48,181 nucleotides of DNA from Methylocapsa sp. S129 (lineage in GTDB: Bacteria > Pseudomonadota > Alphaproteobacteria > Rhizobiales > Beijerinckiaceae): positions 1-48,181 of the forward strand of contig NZ_LMUI01000007.1 in the NCBI RefSeq assembly GCF_009765995.1. The letters are read 5' to 3'. Position numbers and translations under genes: made by a program. Under the pieces are notes generated by a model. That model was given only the letters and a program-made list of their open reading frames with translations, did no database searches and was not told the DNA's origin. This document shows, piece by piece, positions 16,162 to 24,389 of the stretch (position 1 is the first letter of the stretch; every line of letters starts with the position of its first letter).

Positions 16162-16800
16162 TCAGGCCTCGGCGCTGTGAAGCCAATTGGCGCGCAGACC
16201 GACATAATCGTCGCCGCTCGGCTTGTCAGCCACGACCTGGAGGGCCCGGCGCGACTCGGCGAACGCGACAACCTGCGCGCCGACGAGCGCGAGTTGCGCC
16301 TTGAGGTCGGGATTGACGCAGACGCCCTGGTCGAATGCCGCTTCCGAACTATTGAGACTGACGCCAAAAGGCGTCGGCCAACCGCGCAACGCATGCACGA
16401 TCGACCGCAAAGCCGCGAGCGTCGAGCCCGTCGCTTGCCAACCCGCCGCGCAGGCGATGCAGCCGACGGCGCGTCCGTCAAAATACGGCTGCGGATCGTT
16501 GCGCATATCTTCGGTGTAATCCAACGCGTTCTTGATCAATCCGGAAATCGAACCGTGATAGCCGGGCGAACTGATGATCACGCCGTCGGCTCTGCGAAGA
16601 CTGGCGATGAGGGCGAGAGCTTCCCCGCTGCGTTCGGGGCGTTCAGGCGCGAACAGAGGCAGCAGCAGACTCTGGCCGGCGAAGATTTGCGTTCGTGCGC
16701 CGAGAGCCTCGGCCCCCGCCAACGCGATCCGCAGGGCGGTTTCCGAAGACGATCCGGGGCGGGTGGCGCCGCCGATCCCGACAATCAACAGATCGCGCAC
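16162..16800 (-). CDS. NAD(P)H-dependent FMN reductase
   Basis: A 212-residue flavodoxin-like reductase that uses NAD(P)H to reduce FMN. Signature parts are VGIGGATRPGSSSETALR at the start (phosphate-binding loop) and SPGYHGSISGLIKNALDY in the middle (flavin-binding loop; family form SPxYxGSxxGxLKNAxDW). The GTG at 16800 follows GGAGAGG; the frame extends to 16854, but those residues are Arg-rich and atypical. It lies 197 bp past the double-SDR gene with an inverted repeat in between, so it has its own promoter. It is a plausible source of reduced FMN for the luciferase-like monooxygenase encoded at 24390-25703. Confidence 0.85.
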   Translation of the reverse strand: MRDLLIVGIGGATRPGSSSETALRIALAGAEALGARTQIFAGQSLLLPLFAPERPERSGEALALIASLRRADGVIISSPGYHGSISGLIKNALDYTEDMRNDPQPYFDGRAVGCIACAAGWQATGSTLAALRSIVHALRGWPTPFGVSLNSSEAAFDQGVCVNPDLKAQLALVGAQVVAFAESRRALQVVADKPSGDDYVGLRANWLHSAEA

Positions 16801-16946
16801 TTTCCCTCTCCTTCGTCTCAAGACTATGAGGCTCAATCGCTTGCGAGCCGCCAAAACGGTCTTCGTGGCTCTTCCGCTTGATCGAAGTTCGCCATCGAGC
16901 GTCGATGACGAGAGAGAGTATTCGCTATCGATTGTCGCGCATATCC

Positions 16947-16974
16947 GTGATGCAAACTATCACATCTGTAAATT
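16947..16974 (-). promoter_or_regulatory. Candidate operator upstream of the FMN reductase gene
   Basis: GTGAT (16947-16951) and ATCAC (16959-16963) form an inverted repeat with a 7-bp spacer. The right half continues as TCACATCTGTAAATT, resembling the sites at 25797 and 26677. A role for the cluster's IclR-type regulator is inferred. Confidence 0.4.
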
Positions 16975-16997
16975 CGTGGCGGGTGGGCCTGGAAAGA

Positions 16998-18563
16998 CTA
17001 TCCTTCCGAGGCGTCGCCGACGGCGCCGAACGCTGTCCATCCGCCATCGACAAAAAGAGTGGTCCCCGCGATATAGGACGCCGCGTCCGATGCGAGAAAG
17101 GCGATCGCATCCGCAATATCCTCCGGGCGCCCGAAATCGCCCATCGGAATCCGCTTGCGGATCGCGATGGCGTCGATCTTGCCCGAGGTTTCAAGCGCGG
17201 CGACGCCGGGGGTTTTGATATAGCCGGGCGCGACCGCCACGACGCGGATATTGTCCGACGCGAGTTCGGCCGCCATGCATCCGGTCAGATTGATGAGAGC
17301 CGCCTTCGACGCGCTATAGGCGTTGCGTGGCGACAACGGCAGGCTCCCGGCGATCGAAGCCAGATTGACGATCACGCCGCCGCGCCCGGCCATCGCCTTG
17401 ACCGCCTCACGGGCGCACAGCATCGCGCCTGTGAGATTGACGTCGATGACACGGTCGAACTCGGCCTTGCTCTGGTCGAGCGTCGGTTTGAAACTGTCGG
17501 CGATGGCGGCATTGTTGACGAGGAGATCGATCGCGCCGAAATCCCGCGCAACCGCCGCGAAGGTCGAGACGACGGCGGCTTCGTCCGTGACGTCGACTTG
17601 GTAATCCCTGTGTCCATCGCCCAGATCTCGGGCGGCCGCCGCCACGCCCGCCGCGTCCTGGTCCGCCAGGGCGAGCTGATAGCCCTCCTTCGCGAGGCGC
17701 GCCGCGACGGCGCGGCCGATGCCGCGCGCAGCGCCCGTCACGAGCGCCACGCGTCGGAACGGCCGATGCGAAGGCAGCGCCAACTCTTCCGGCGGGATTG
17801 TCGCCGCGTCGGAAGCGGCGCCAGCGGCGTTGAAAGCCTGCCAACCGCCGTCTACGACAAGTGTCGCGCCGGTGACATAGCGTGCGCGATCGGACGCGAG
17901 AAAGCGGATCGCATTGGCGATCTCGTCCGGCCGGCCGATGCGTCCCATGGGGATTCGGCGGCGCACCGCCATGAGGTCCGCCAGTCCTTGGCGCTCGAGA
18001 TCGGCGACCATGGGAGTGCGGACATAGCCCGGCGCGACCGCGCAAACGCGAACGCCAAAACGCGCCCATTCAACAGCCAGCGCGCGCGTCAACGAAATCA
18101 CGCCGGCCTTTGAGGCGGCATAAGCGTTGCGCTTCGGATTGGGAAGAATGCCGGCGAGGGACGCCGTGTTGACGATGATTCCGCCGCCATGGCGCGTCAT
18201 GAAGCGGGCCGCCTCGCGCGCCATAAGGAAGGGGCCGCCGAGATTGACCGCGAGAGTCCGGCGGATCAACGCCGCCGACATCGCCGCCGTCGCGGTCATC
18301 GTCGGCCCCAGCGCGGCATTGTTGACGACGACATCCAGGCGGCCAAATTCGGCTGTCACCTTTTCCATCAACCCGACGACCGCTTCTTCCGACGCAATGT
18401 CGCAGCCAAGACCGCGATGGGCGTCGCCGAGGTCCGACGCGAGCGCTTCGACCGCCGCCCGATCAAGATCGATCGCAATGACGCGATCGCCCGCTCGCGC
18501 GAATGCGTCGCAAATCGCGCGGCCGATGCCGCCGGCGGCGCCGGTCACAAGGATGATGCGCAT
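16998..18563 (-). CDS. Double short-chain dehydrogenase/reductase (two SDR domains in one chain)
   Basis: A 521-residue protein made of two complete classical SDR domains. Domain 1 (1-250) has TGAAGGIG from T7, Ser135, Tyr148 and Lys152 (YAASK). Domain 2 (270-521) has TGAARGIG from T276, Ser403, Tyr416 and Lys420 (YSASK). Both keep NNA and the PGY..TP segment, so both look catalytically competent NAD(P)-dependent alcohol/ketone oxidoreductases. A linker of about 20 residues joins them. The ATG follows AAAGGAAATCGA. It is the last gene of the leftward operon, 43 bp after the SnoaL-like gene. It may perform two successive oxidations or stereochemical inversion of an alcohol; the substrate is unknown. 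Confidence 0.9.
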   Translation of the reverse strand: MRIILVTGAAGGIGRAICDAFARAGDRVIAIDLDRAAVEALASDLGDAHRGLGCDIASEEAVVGLMEKVTAEFGRLDVVVNNAALGPTMTATAAMSAALIRRTLAVNLGGPFLMAREAARFMTRHGGGIIVNTASLAGILPNPKRNAYAASKAGVISLTRALAVEWARFGVRVCAVAPGYVRTPMVADLERQGLADLMAVRRRIPMGRIGRPDEIANAIRFLASDRARYVTGATLVVDGGWQAFNAAGAASDAATIPPEELALPSHRPFRRVALVTGAARGIGRAVAARLAKEGYQLALADQDAAGVAAAARDLGDGHRDYQVDVTDEAAVVSTFAAVARDFGAIDLLVNNAAIADSFKPTLDQSKAEFDRVIDVNLTGAMLCAREAVKAMAGRGGVIVNLASIAGSLPLSPRNAYSASKAALINLTGCMAAELASDNIRVVAVAPGYIKTPGVAALETSGKIDAIAIRKRIPMGDFGRPEDIADAIAFLASDAASYIAGTTLFVDGGWTAFGAVGDASEG

Positions 18564-18606
18564 TCGATTTCCTTTCCGGGCGCGCGCCGCAAAGCCGCGC
18601 CGCGCC

Positions 18607-19140
18607 TCAGCGCTGGGCGGTCATCTGCGCGAGCAAGTCGTAATAAGGATCGTGAGGTTTGGCCCCGCCTTGCGGCTTGCGCACGCCGAAACGCTCGCTT
18701 TCTTCGCTTTTTGGAGCGCCAGACTCATGAATCCAGTCGTAGACGACGGTGCGCGCAGCGACTCGCCACTCATCGCCGCGCTTCTCGAATCGGTCGACAT
18801 AGCGGCCGGCTAGAAACACTTCGATGTTCCTCCCCGAGGCGTCCGGGCCGCGCTGCAACGCCGAGAAATAGGATTCGACCGCGGCGACCGATCCCGACAG
18901 CGCGATTGCGATGTTGCCGATCATATGAACGCTGCGTTCGCTCTTCTTCAGCGCCGCCAGCGCCCAGGCGATGAAACCTTCCGCGGAGCCGCTGTAGGGG
19001 CCGTGCCGGTCGGTCGCGTCAGGCCAATAGGACGCGCGCAGCGCCTCTTCGTCCTGACGGTCGATTCCCCGGCAATAACGGAACAGGCACTCGCGTATCG
19101 CATCCTTGTCGAGAAGGGCTTGAACGGCAGGATCGGTCAT
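18607..19140 (-). CDS. SnoaL/NTF2-fold protein (SnoaL_4-like)
   Basis: A 177-residue protein with the NTF2-like cone fold: the N-terminal helix block DKDAIRECLFRYCRGIDRQDEEALRASY is typical of SnoaL_4 proteins, followed by SVHMIGN.AI and a C-terminal strand pair (RYVDRFEKRGDEWRVAARTVVYDW). The fold includes ketosteroid isomerase, limonene-epoxide hydrolase, LinA-type dehydratases and the small subunits of ring-hydroxylating dioxygenases. The residues shown do not settle which activity applies. It sits 30 bp after the ADP-forming acyl-CoA synthetase gene in the leftward operon, suggesting isomerisation, dehydration or hydration of a pathway intermediate. Confidence 0.8.
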   Translation of the reverse strand: MTDPAVQALLDKDAIRECLFRYCRGIDRQDEEALRASYWPDATDRHGPYSGSAEGFIAWALAALKKSERSVHMIGNIAIALSGSVAAVESYFSALQRGPDASGRNIEVFLAGRYVDRFEKRGDEWRVAARTVVYDWIHESGAPKSEESERFGVRKPQGGAKPHDPYYDLLAQMTAQR

Positions 19141-19170
19141 GTCGATAATCCCTCGAGGAATGAGCAGTGT

Positions 19171-21318
19171 TCACACGCCGGACAAAAGGCTGGGCGTCGA
19201 GTCAAGCGGAGCGGTCACAATGAGCGCGTCGAGCGCGACGACTCCCTCGCCCCGGGACCGCACGAGAACAGGATTGAGATCGACGCTCAACACGTCGTCG
19301 CGATGGGCGGCCGCGAAGCGGGAAAGCGCTGCAAGCGCATCGGCCAGCGCGTCAATGTCCGATGGCGGCATGCCGCGCACGCCTTCCAGCAAGCGGTAGC
19401 CCCTGATGTCCCGGATCATGCGATGGGCTTCGGCCTTATCGAATGGGGCGACGCGGAAGACGACGTCCTTGAGCGCCTCGACGAAGATTCCGCCAAGGCC
19501 GAACATCACCACCGGGCCGAATACCGGATCCCGGCTCGTCCCGATGATCGTTTCGACGCCGTCTTTCAGCATGGGCGCAACGAGGACGCCATCGATGACG
19601 GCGTCTGGCCGCGCACGCCTGGCGCGATCGAGAATTAAAACGGCCCCGGCGCGCACTTCATCCTCGCCGCCAAGGTCGAGCAGCACGCCGCCGATTTCTG
19701 TTTTATGTGGGATGTCGGCGGAGGCGATTTTCAGCGCGACTGGCCAGCCGATTTCGCTGGCGAATTGAGCCGCTTCCTCGGGCGTCTTCGCCAGCGCCTC
19801 TCGCGGGAACGGGACGCCGGACTCGGCAAGCACGATCTTGGCTTCGCTCTCGCCGAAGCGCCGGCCTCGCAGACTCGCCGCCGCGCGTTCGATGACGGGA
19901 TATTCGGACTCAGCGACATCAAAGCCTTGGCCGATCTGGATGAGCGCGGCGAGGGCGTTGACCGCACTATGCCCGTCCTCGAAGATCAGAAAGCCTTTCT
20001 CTTCATAAGAACGAACGACGTCGCGGGGCGCCGATATCGTGAGGACGAGAAGACGATCGGAAAAGCCGGCGATCGCCGCTTCGAGCGCGCCGCGCAGAGG
20101 CGCTGAGAATGTCGGGCTGGCGGGGGTGCTGCCGAAAATGCCGACGATCGCGTCATAGCCGCCCCTTTCCAGCATCATCGTGAGATAGCGGCTCATAAGC
20201 TTCAGATCGGTGAGCGCCTGCGCCGTGGCATCGACCGGGTTTCTCGGCGATGCGTAGGGCAACAACGCTTTCAGCTCCGCCTGCGCTTCCTCAGACATCG
20301 GCGCGACATCCAGACCCGCATCGGCGGCGGCGTCGGCCATCTGGATGCCGAAACCTCCCGAAAGCGTAAAGATGCCGAGCCGGTTGTGTTTGGGATAGAC
20401 GCCTCGCGCGCAGGCATAGGCGATGTCGATCTGTTCGGCCGTCGTGCGCGCGCGATAAACATTGAACTGTCGAAATACGGCGTCATAGACATTGTCCGAG
20501 CCCGTCAGCGCCGCGGTATGCGACTCCGCCGCCTTGGCGCCGACCGCCGAGCGGCCGACTTTCATGAAGATCACCGCTTTGCGGTTCCGCCGCGCGAGCG
20601 ACAGCGCTTCGAGAAAGATTGCCGGTTGCTTGATCCCTTCGGCATAGGCGAGGATGACGCTGACATCGGGCCTCCCGGCCAACCAGAGCAAGCCTTCCGC
20701 GACATTGACGTCGGCTTCATTGCCGGTCGTCAGGAAATAGCGGATGCCAAGCCCGCGTTCGCCCGCGAGATGCGCGACATGCGAGCCATAGGCGCCGCTT
20801 TGCGAGACGATCGCCACCGGTCCGGGCTTCGGCAGGCCGCCGTCGAGAATTTGCGAGAACGTGCCATAGAAGCCGGTCTCCGCATTGAAGGCCCCGAGGC
20901 AATTGGGGCCGAGCAGCCGCACGCCATATCCGCTGGCGACGTCTGACAGCCGCTTCTGCAAGGCGATTCCCTCTTCGCCCGTCTCGGCAAAGCCTGCGGA
21001 AAATATGATCGCCGCCTTGGCGCCGCGTTCACCGCAAGCTTGCAAAGCGCCGAGAACATGGGCGGAGGGCACGGCGATCAATGCGATGTCGGGCGCCTCC
21101 GGAAGATCCCTGACGCTCGCATAGGCCTTCAGCCCCTGCGCTTCGGCGCGGTTGGGATTGACCGGATAGATCGCGCCGCGAAAGCCGCTTTCCCGGAGAT
21201 AGCGCAGCGGCCGGCCGCCGATCCGCGCCGGATCGTCCGAAGCGCCGACGATCGCCACGGAGCCCGGCAGAAAGAAACTGTCGAGACTTGCCGGCGAGCG
21301 CGGGTAAGGGGCGTTCAT
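19171..21318 (-). CDS. ADP-forming acyl-CoA synthetase (acetate-CoA ligase family)
   Basis: A 715-residue NDP-forming acyl-CoA ligase with both subunits fused. An N-terminal CoA-binding domain (PGSVAIVGASDDPARIG) is followed by a succinyl-CoA-ligase-like domain carrying the phosphorylated His (H267 in ESHTAALTGSD) and a C-terminal ATP-grasp domain from about 490 (GWPVALKIASADIPHKTEIGG). It would activate a carboxylic acid to its CoA thioester with formation of ADP and phosphate. The start at 21318 forms ATGA with the SMP-30 stop, so translation is coupled. The frame is open to 21591, but that overlaps the neighbour. Sitting next to a lactonase, it may activate the released hydroxy acid. Confidence 0.9.
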   Translation of the reverse strand: MNAPYPRSPASLDSFFLPGSVAIVGASDDPARIGGRPLRYLRESGFRGAIYPVNPNRAEAQGLKAYASVRDLPEAPDIALIAVPSAHVLGALQACGERGAKAAIIFSAGFAETGEEGIALQKRLSDVASGYGVRLLGPNCLGAFNAETGFYGTFSQILDGGLPKPGPVAIVSQSGAYGSHVAHLAGERGLGIRYFLTTGNEADVNVAEGLLWLAGRPDVSVILAYAEGIKQPAIFLEALSLARRNRKAVIFMKVGRSAVGAKAAESHTAALTGSDNVYDAVFRQFNVYRARTTAEQIDIAYACARGVYPKHNRLGIFTLSGGFGIQMADAAADAGLDVAPMSEEAQAELKALLPYASPRNPVDATAQALTDLKLMSRYLTMMLERGGYDAIVGIFGSTPASPTFSAPLRGALEAAIAGFSDRLLVLTISAPRDVVRSYEEKGFLIFEDGHSAVNALAALIQIGQGFDVAESEYPVIERAAASLRGRRFGESEAKIVLAESGVPFPREALAKTPEEAAQFASEIGWPVALKIASADIPHKTEIGGVLLDLGGEDEVRAGAVLILDRARRARPDAVIDGVLVAPMLKDGVETIIGTSRDPVFGPVVMFGLGGIFVEALKDVVFRVAPFDKAEAHRMIRDIRGYRLLEGVRGMPPSDIDALADALAALSRFAAAHRDDVLSVDLNPVLVRSRGEGVVALDALIVTAPLDSTPSLLSGV

Positions 21319-22205
21319 GTCGATTCCTTGAGCGAGGCGAAGCGCAGTCGCGCTTCCGGCAATCCGCATACGCCGAGCCCTTCGATCGCGAGAAGCGCGC
21401 CGCCGTCCGGGACTTGCGAGACTGCGCGCCCTGAGCCGGAATCCTTGATCGAGGTGACATAGAGAACGTCCAGATCGCCGCCGCCAAAGGCCGGGCATGA
21501 CGGCAGATCGACAGGCAGGTCGATCAAGGCCTCGACGGTCCCCCGCGGCGAGACGCGCGCCAACCGGCCAACCTGCACAAGCGCCACCCACAGGAAACCC
21601 TCCGCGTCGACGGTTGCGCCATCCGGACCCGATCCGAGCGGCTCCGTATCGAGGAAGACGCGAGGGGGACCCACCCGTTCGCCGGCGGGCTCATAGTCGA
21701 AGGCCAGAATCTGTCGGCTCAGGCTGTCGGCAAAATACATCACATCGCCGGCGGGACTGAAGCACAGACTATTGGCGATGCGGACGCCTTCCACCAGACG
21801 ATCCGTCCCGCCCTCCGGGCGGAGGCGATGAAGAACGCCGAGCGGCTCGGCATGGAGGCCCATGCTGCCGCAGAGGAATCGCCCGGAACGATCCATCTTG
21901 CCGTCGTTGAAGCGAATGCGCGCGTCTGGAGGTTCAGCGCGCCACAGCAGGGTGATCTCCGCGCTGGCCAGGTCGAGGAGATGAAAGCCGTCCCGCAGCG
22001 CGAGAATCAGCCGGCCTTTGTCAGCAAGGCCGATGGAGCCGACCCAGCTTGGCGTCGACCACGAATGCTCGACTCCCGACGCCGGGTGATAGGAACGCAC
22101 CATCGACCGCACCGTGTCGACCCAGAACAGCGTCGCGGCGTCCGGATCCCATAGCGGGCTTTCGCCCAATAGAGACGGGCCGAGGTCGAGCTTGCTGATC
22201 TGCAC
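21315..22205 (-). CDS. SMP-30/gluconolactonase/LRE family protein (probable lactonase)
   Basis: A six-bladed beta-propeller hydrolase. Metal-binding residues of the family are present in order: Glu in LLGESPLWD, Asn in RFNDGKMD, Asn in IANSLCFSP and Asp in GPDGATVDAEG. Characterised members hydrolyse sugar and other lactones. The GTG at 22205 gives 296 residues, the usual length, starting just before the first strand; an ATG at 22262 would add 19 poorly conserved residues. The stop overlaps the next gene's ATG. In this operon it would open a lactone made by the upstream monooxygenase, which is inference from context. Confidence 0.85.
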   Translation of the reverse strand: MQISKLDLGPSLLGESPLWDPDAATLFWVDTVRSMVRSYHPASGVEHSWSTPSWVGSIGLADKGRLILALRDGFHLLDLASAEITLLWRAEPPDARIRFNDGKMDRSGRFLCGSMGLHAEPLGVLHRLRPEGGTDRLVEGVRIANSLCFSPAGDVMYFADSLSRQILAFDYEPAGERVGPPRVFLDTEPLGSGPDGATVDAEGFLWVALVQVGRLARVSPRGTVEALIDLPVDLPSCPAFGGGDLDVLYVTSIKDSGSGRAVSQVPDGGALLAIEGLGVCGLPEARLRFASLKEST

Positions 22206-22302
22206 GTGGGTGTTCCGGAGGTTTTGGCTAGAGGATGGATCGTCGCCGGTGCAGGCGGTCATTCCCGAAAGAAAGCGCCTGTCGGCACGGCGAAGAATTC
22301 GT

Positions 22303-23544
22303 TCAAATCCGTTTCAGCAATGGGCAGACGCTTTCACTCGCCGGCCGCCAGGCCTCTTCGGCCGGGATCGTGCTTTTGATCGCGTAATAATCGTAGGGGT
22401 ATTTTGAATCTTCCTTCGCCTTCACCTCGGCCAGATACATCGGCCGCATCACCTGGCCATCCTCGCGAATGCGCACGTCCTTCATCGAGAAATCGTTGAT
22501 CGGCAATTCATGCATCTTCGCGACGACCGCCGGGCCGTCCGTGCCGCCCGCCGCCTCGACCGCTTTCAAATAATGCGTGACCGCGCTGTAAGTCCCCGCC
22601 TGCGCCTCGTTGGGAACTCGGCCGTTAAAGGCCGCCATGAAGCGCTTGGCGAAAGCGCGCGTCCCCTCATTCTGATCCCAATAGAACGGCGTCGTCAGTG
22701 TCAGACCTTTCGCCATATCCAGGCCCAGCGCATGCACCTGGTTGATGTAGAGCCCGAGAGGCGCGAGCGTCTGTCCGCCCTGCGTGATCCCGAATTCATG
22801 CGCCTGCTTCACGGCATTGTTGAAATCAGCCCCGGAATTGGCGAGCGCGATGACTTTGGCGCCGCTGTTCTGCGCCATGAGCAGAAAGGACGAGAAATCG
22901 GCCGTGTTGAGCGGATGGCGCACCGAACCGACGACGCGCCCGCCGGCCTGGCTGATAAACCGCGTCGTGTCGGCTTCCCATTGCTTGCCGAAAGCGTAAT
23001 CCACCGTGACGAAGAACCACGTGTCCTTGCCTTGCTTCACCAAGGTCTGCGCCGTCGCCTTCGGAAGCGAATAGGTGTCGATGACCCATTGCTGTCCCAT
23101 CGGAGAGCAGGCGCTGTTCGTCAGTTCGGAACTCGCCGTTCCCGCGAGCAGGTAGGGCTTGCTATGCTGCTTCATCAAATCCTGAGTCGCCAGCGCGATG
23201 GAAGAGGCCGAGCCGCCGACGATCACATCGACGCCGTCCGCGTCGAGCCAACGCCGCGCGGCCGCCACGCCTATATCAGGCTTGTTCTGATCGTCAGCCA
23301 CCAGCAGTTGGATCGCCTTGCCGAGCACGACGCCGCCACGGTCCTCGATCGCCATACGGGCCGCGAGCGCGGAGCCGGGGCCGCCGTTGTCGGCGTAGGG
23401 GCCTGACTGGTCGGCGATGACGCCAATCTTGACGACGCTTGAGGCCGTCTGCGCCAAGGCCCTGGGCATGGCCGCCGCCACGAGCGCAGAGCCGCCTAAA
23501 GCGAGAAGGCCGCGCCGGTGAAGCATTGCAAAGTCGAAATTCAT
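22303..23544 (-). CDS. Branched-chain amino acid-type ABC transporter substrate-binding protein
   Basis: A 413-residue periplasmic ligand-binding protein of the LivJ-like (Peripla_BP_6) class. The N-terminus has HRRGLLALGG and a hydrophobic stretch ending ALAQ, so it is exported, possibly by Tat because of the twin Arg. Family strings include KIGVIADQSGPYADNGG, LLVADDQNKPD and WFFVTVDYAFGKQWEAD. GGAGGAGGAAACA precedes the ATG, a very strong site. No permease or ATPase genes are in the window, so it either serves a transporter encoded elsewhere or acts as a sensor. Its place inside the catabolic operon suggests that it binds the pathway substrate. Confidence 0.9.
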   Translation of the reverse strand: MNFDFAMLHRRGLLALGGSALVAAAMPRALAQTASSVVKIGVIADQSGPYADNGGPGSALAARMAIEDRGGVVLGKAIQLLVADDQNKPDIGVAAARRWLDADGVDVIVGGSASSIALATQDLMKQHSKPYLLAGTASSELTNSACSPMGQQWVIDTYSLPKATAQTLVKQGKDTWFFVTVDYAFGKQWEADTTRFISQAGGRVVGSVRHPLNTADFSSFLLMAQNSGAKVIALANSGADFNNAVKQAHEFGITQGGQTLAPLGLYINQVHALGLDMAKGLTLTTPFYWDQNEGTRAFAKRFMAAFNGRVPNEAQAGTYSAVTHYLKAVEAAGGTDGPAVVAKMHELPINDFSMKDVRIREDGQVMRPMYLAEVKAKEDSKYPYDYYAIKSTIPAEEAWRPASESVCPLLKRI

Positions 23545-23624
23545 TGTTTCCTCCTCCAGGATTTTCCGGCAGATCTTCGCCGCCTTTTTGTCGATCAGAG
23601 ATGTCCGGCGCGCTCAGCCGCATG

Positions 23625-24383
23625 TCATGAGAATGCGTAGGTGATGCCTCCATCGACGAACATCATGTCGCCGGTGACGAACGAGCTCTCGTCGCTGGCG
23701 AGGAAAACCGCGGCGTTGGCGATGTCGGCGACAGTGCCCAACCGGCCGAGCGGCGTGCGGGCGCGCCGCCTCTCCCAGGCGGCTTCGCTGACGACGAGAT
23801 TGGCGCCCTCGGTCGCGGTCGGTCCGGGCGCGATGGCGTTGACGCGAATGCCGCTCGGACCAAATTCCGCCGCCGAAGCGCGCGTCACGCCCAATACGCC
23901 AGCCTTAACGCCGCAATACATGACGCCGTTCGCCATCGCGAGCACTGCCGAGGGCGAACCGATATTGATGATCGAGCCGCCGCCCTTTTCGCGCATGTCC
24001 GGCGCAATCGCCTGAATGGCCCAGATCACGCCCTTGAAGCCGACGTCGATCATGCGGGAGACCATCTCTTCGGTCGCTTCCTCCAATGGGCCGTAGCGGT
24101 TCCACATGGCGTTGTTGACGAGAATGTCGATTGGGCCATAGGCGGCGCGCAGAGCCTCCGCCGCGGCGAAGACCTCCGCGCGCTTGCCGACATTGGCGAC
24201 GATCGCGACGGCGTCGCCGCCCGCCTCCCGGATCTCTGCGACCGCCTGGTCCGCGACCTCGCGCTTGATGTCGAGGACGCCGACCCGGGCCCCTTCGCGC
24301 GCGAAGGCGTCGCAGATGGCGCGCCCTATCCCGCGGCCGCCGCCGGTGACCAGCGCCACGCGCCCTTTCAGTCGTTCAGCCAC
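23625..24383 (-). CDS. Short-chain dehydrogenase/reductase (SDR)
   Basis: A 252-residue classical SDR: TGGGRGIG (13-20) for the cofactor, NNA at 90-92, Ser143, and Tyr156-x3-Lys160 (YCGVK). Asp38 after the second strand (VLDIK) suggests a preference for NAD(H). The C-terminus FVTGDMMFVDGG is typical. It would interconvert an alcohol and a ketone. The GTG start lies 6 bp after the stop of the luciferase-like gene, so both are in one transcript. It could make the ketone that the monooxygenase oxidises. Confidence 0.88.
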   Translation of the reverse strand: MAERLKGRVALVTGGGRGIGRAICDAFAREGARVGVLDIKREVADQAVAEIREAGGDAVAIVANVGKRAEVFAAAEALRAAYGPIDILVNNAMWNRYGPLEEATEEMVSRMIDVGFKGVIWAIQAIAPDMREKGGGSIINIGSPSAVLAMANGVMYCGVKAGVLGVTRASAAEFGPSGIRVNAIAPGPTATEGANLVVSEAAWERRRARTPLGRLGTVADIANAAVFLASDESSFVTGDMMFVDGGITYAFS

Positions 24384-24389
24384 AGCCGG

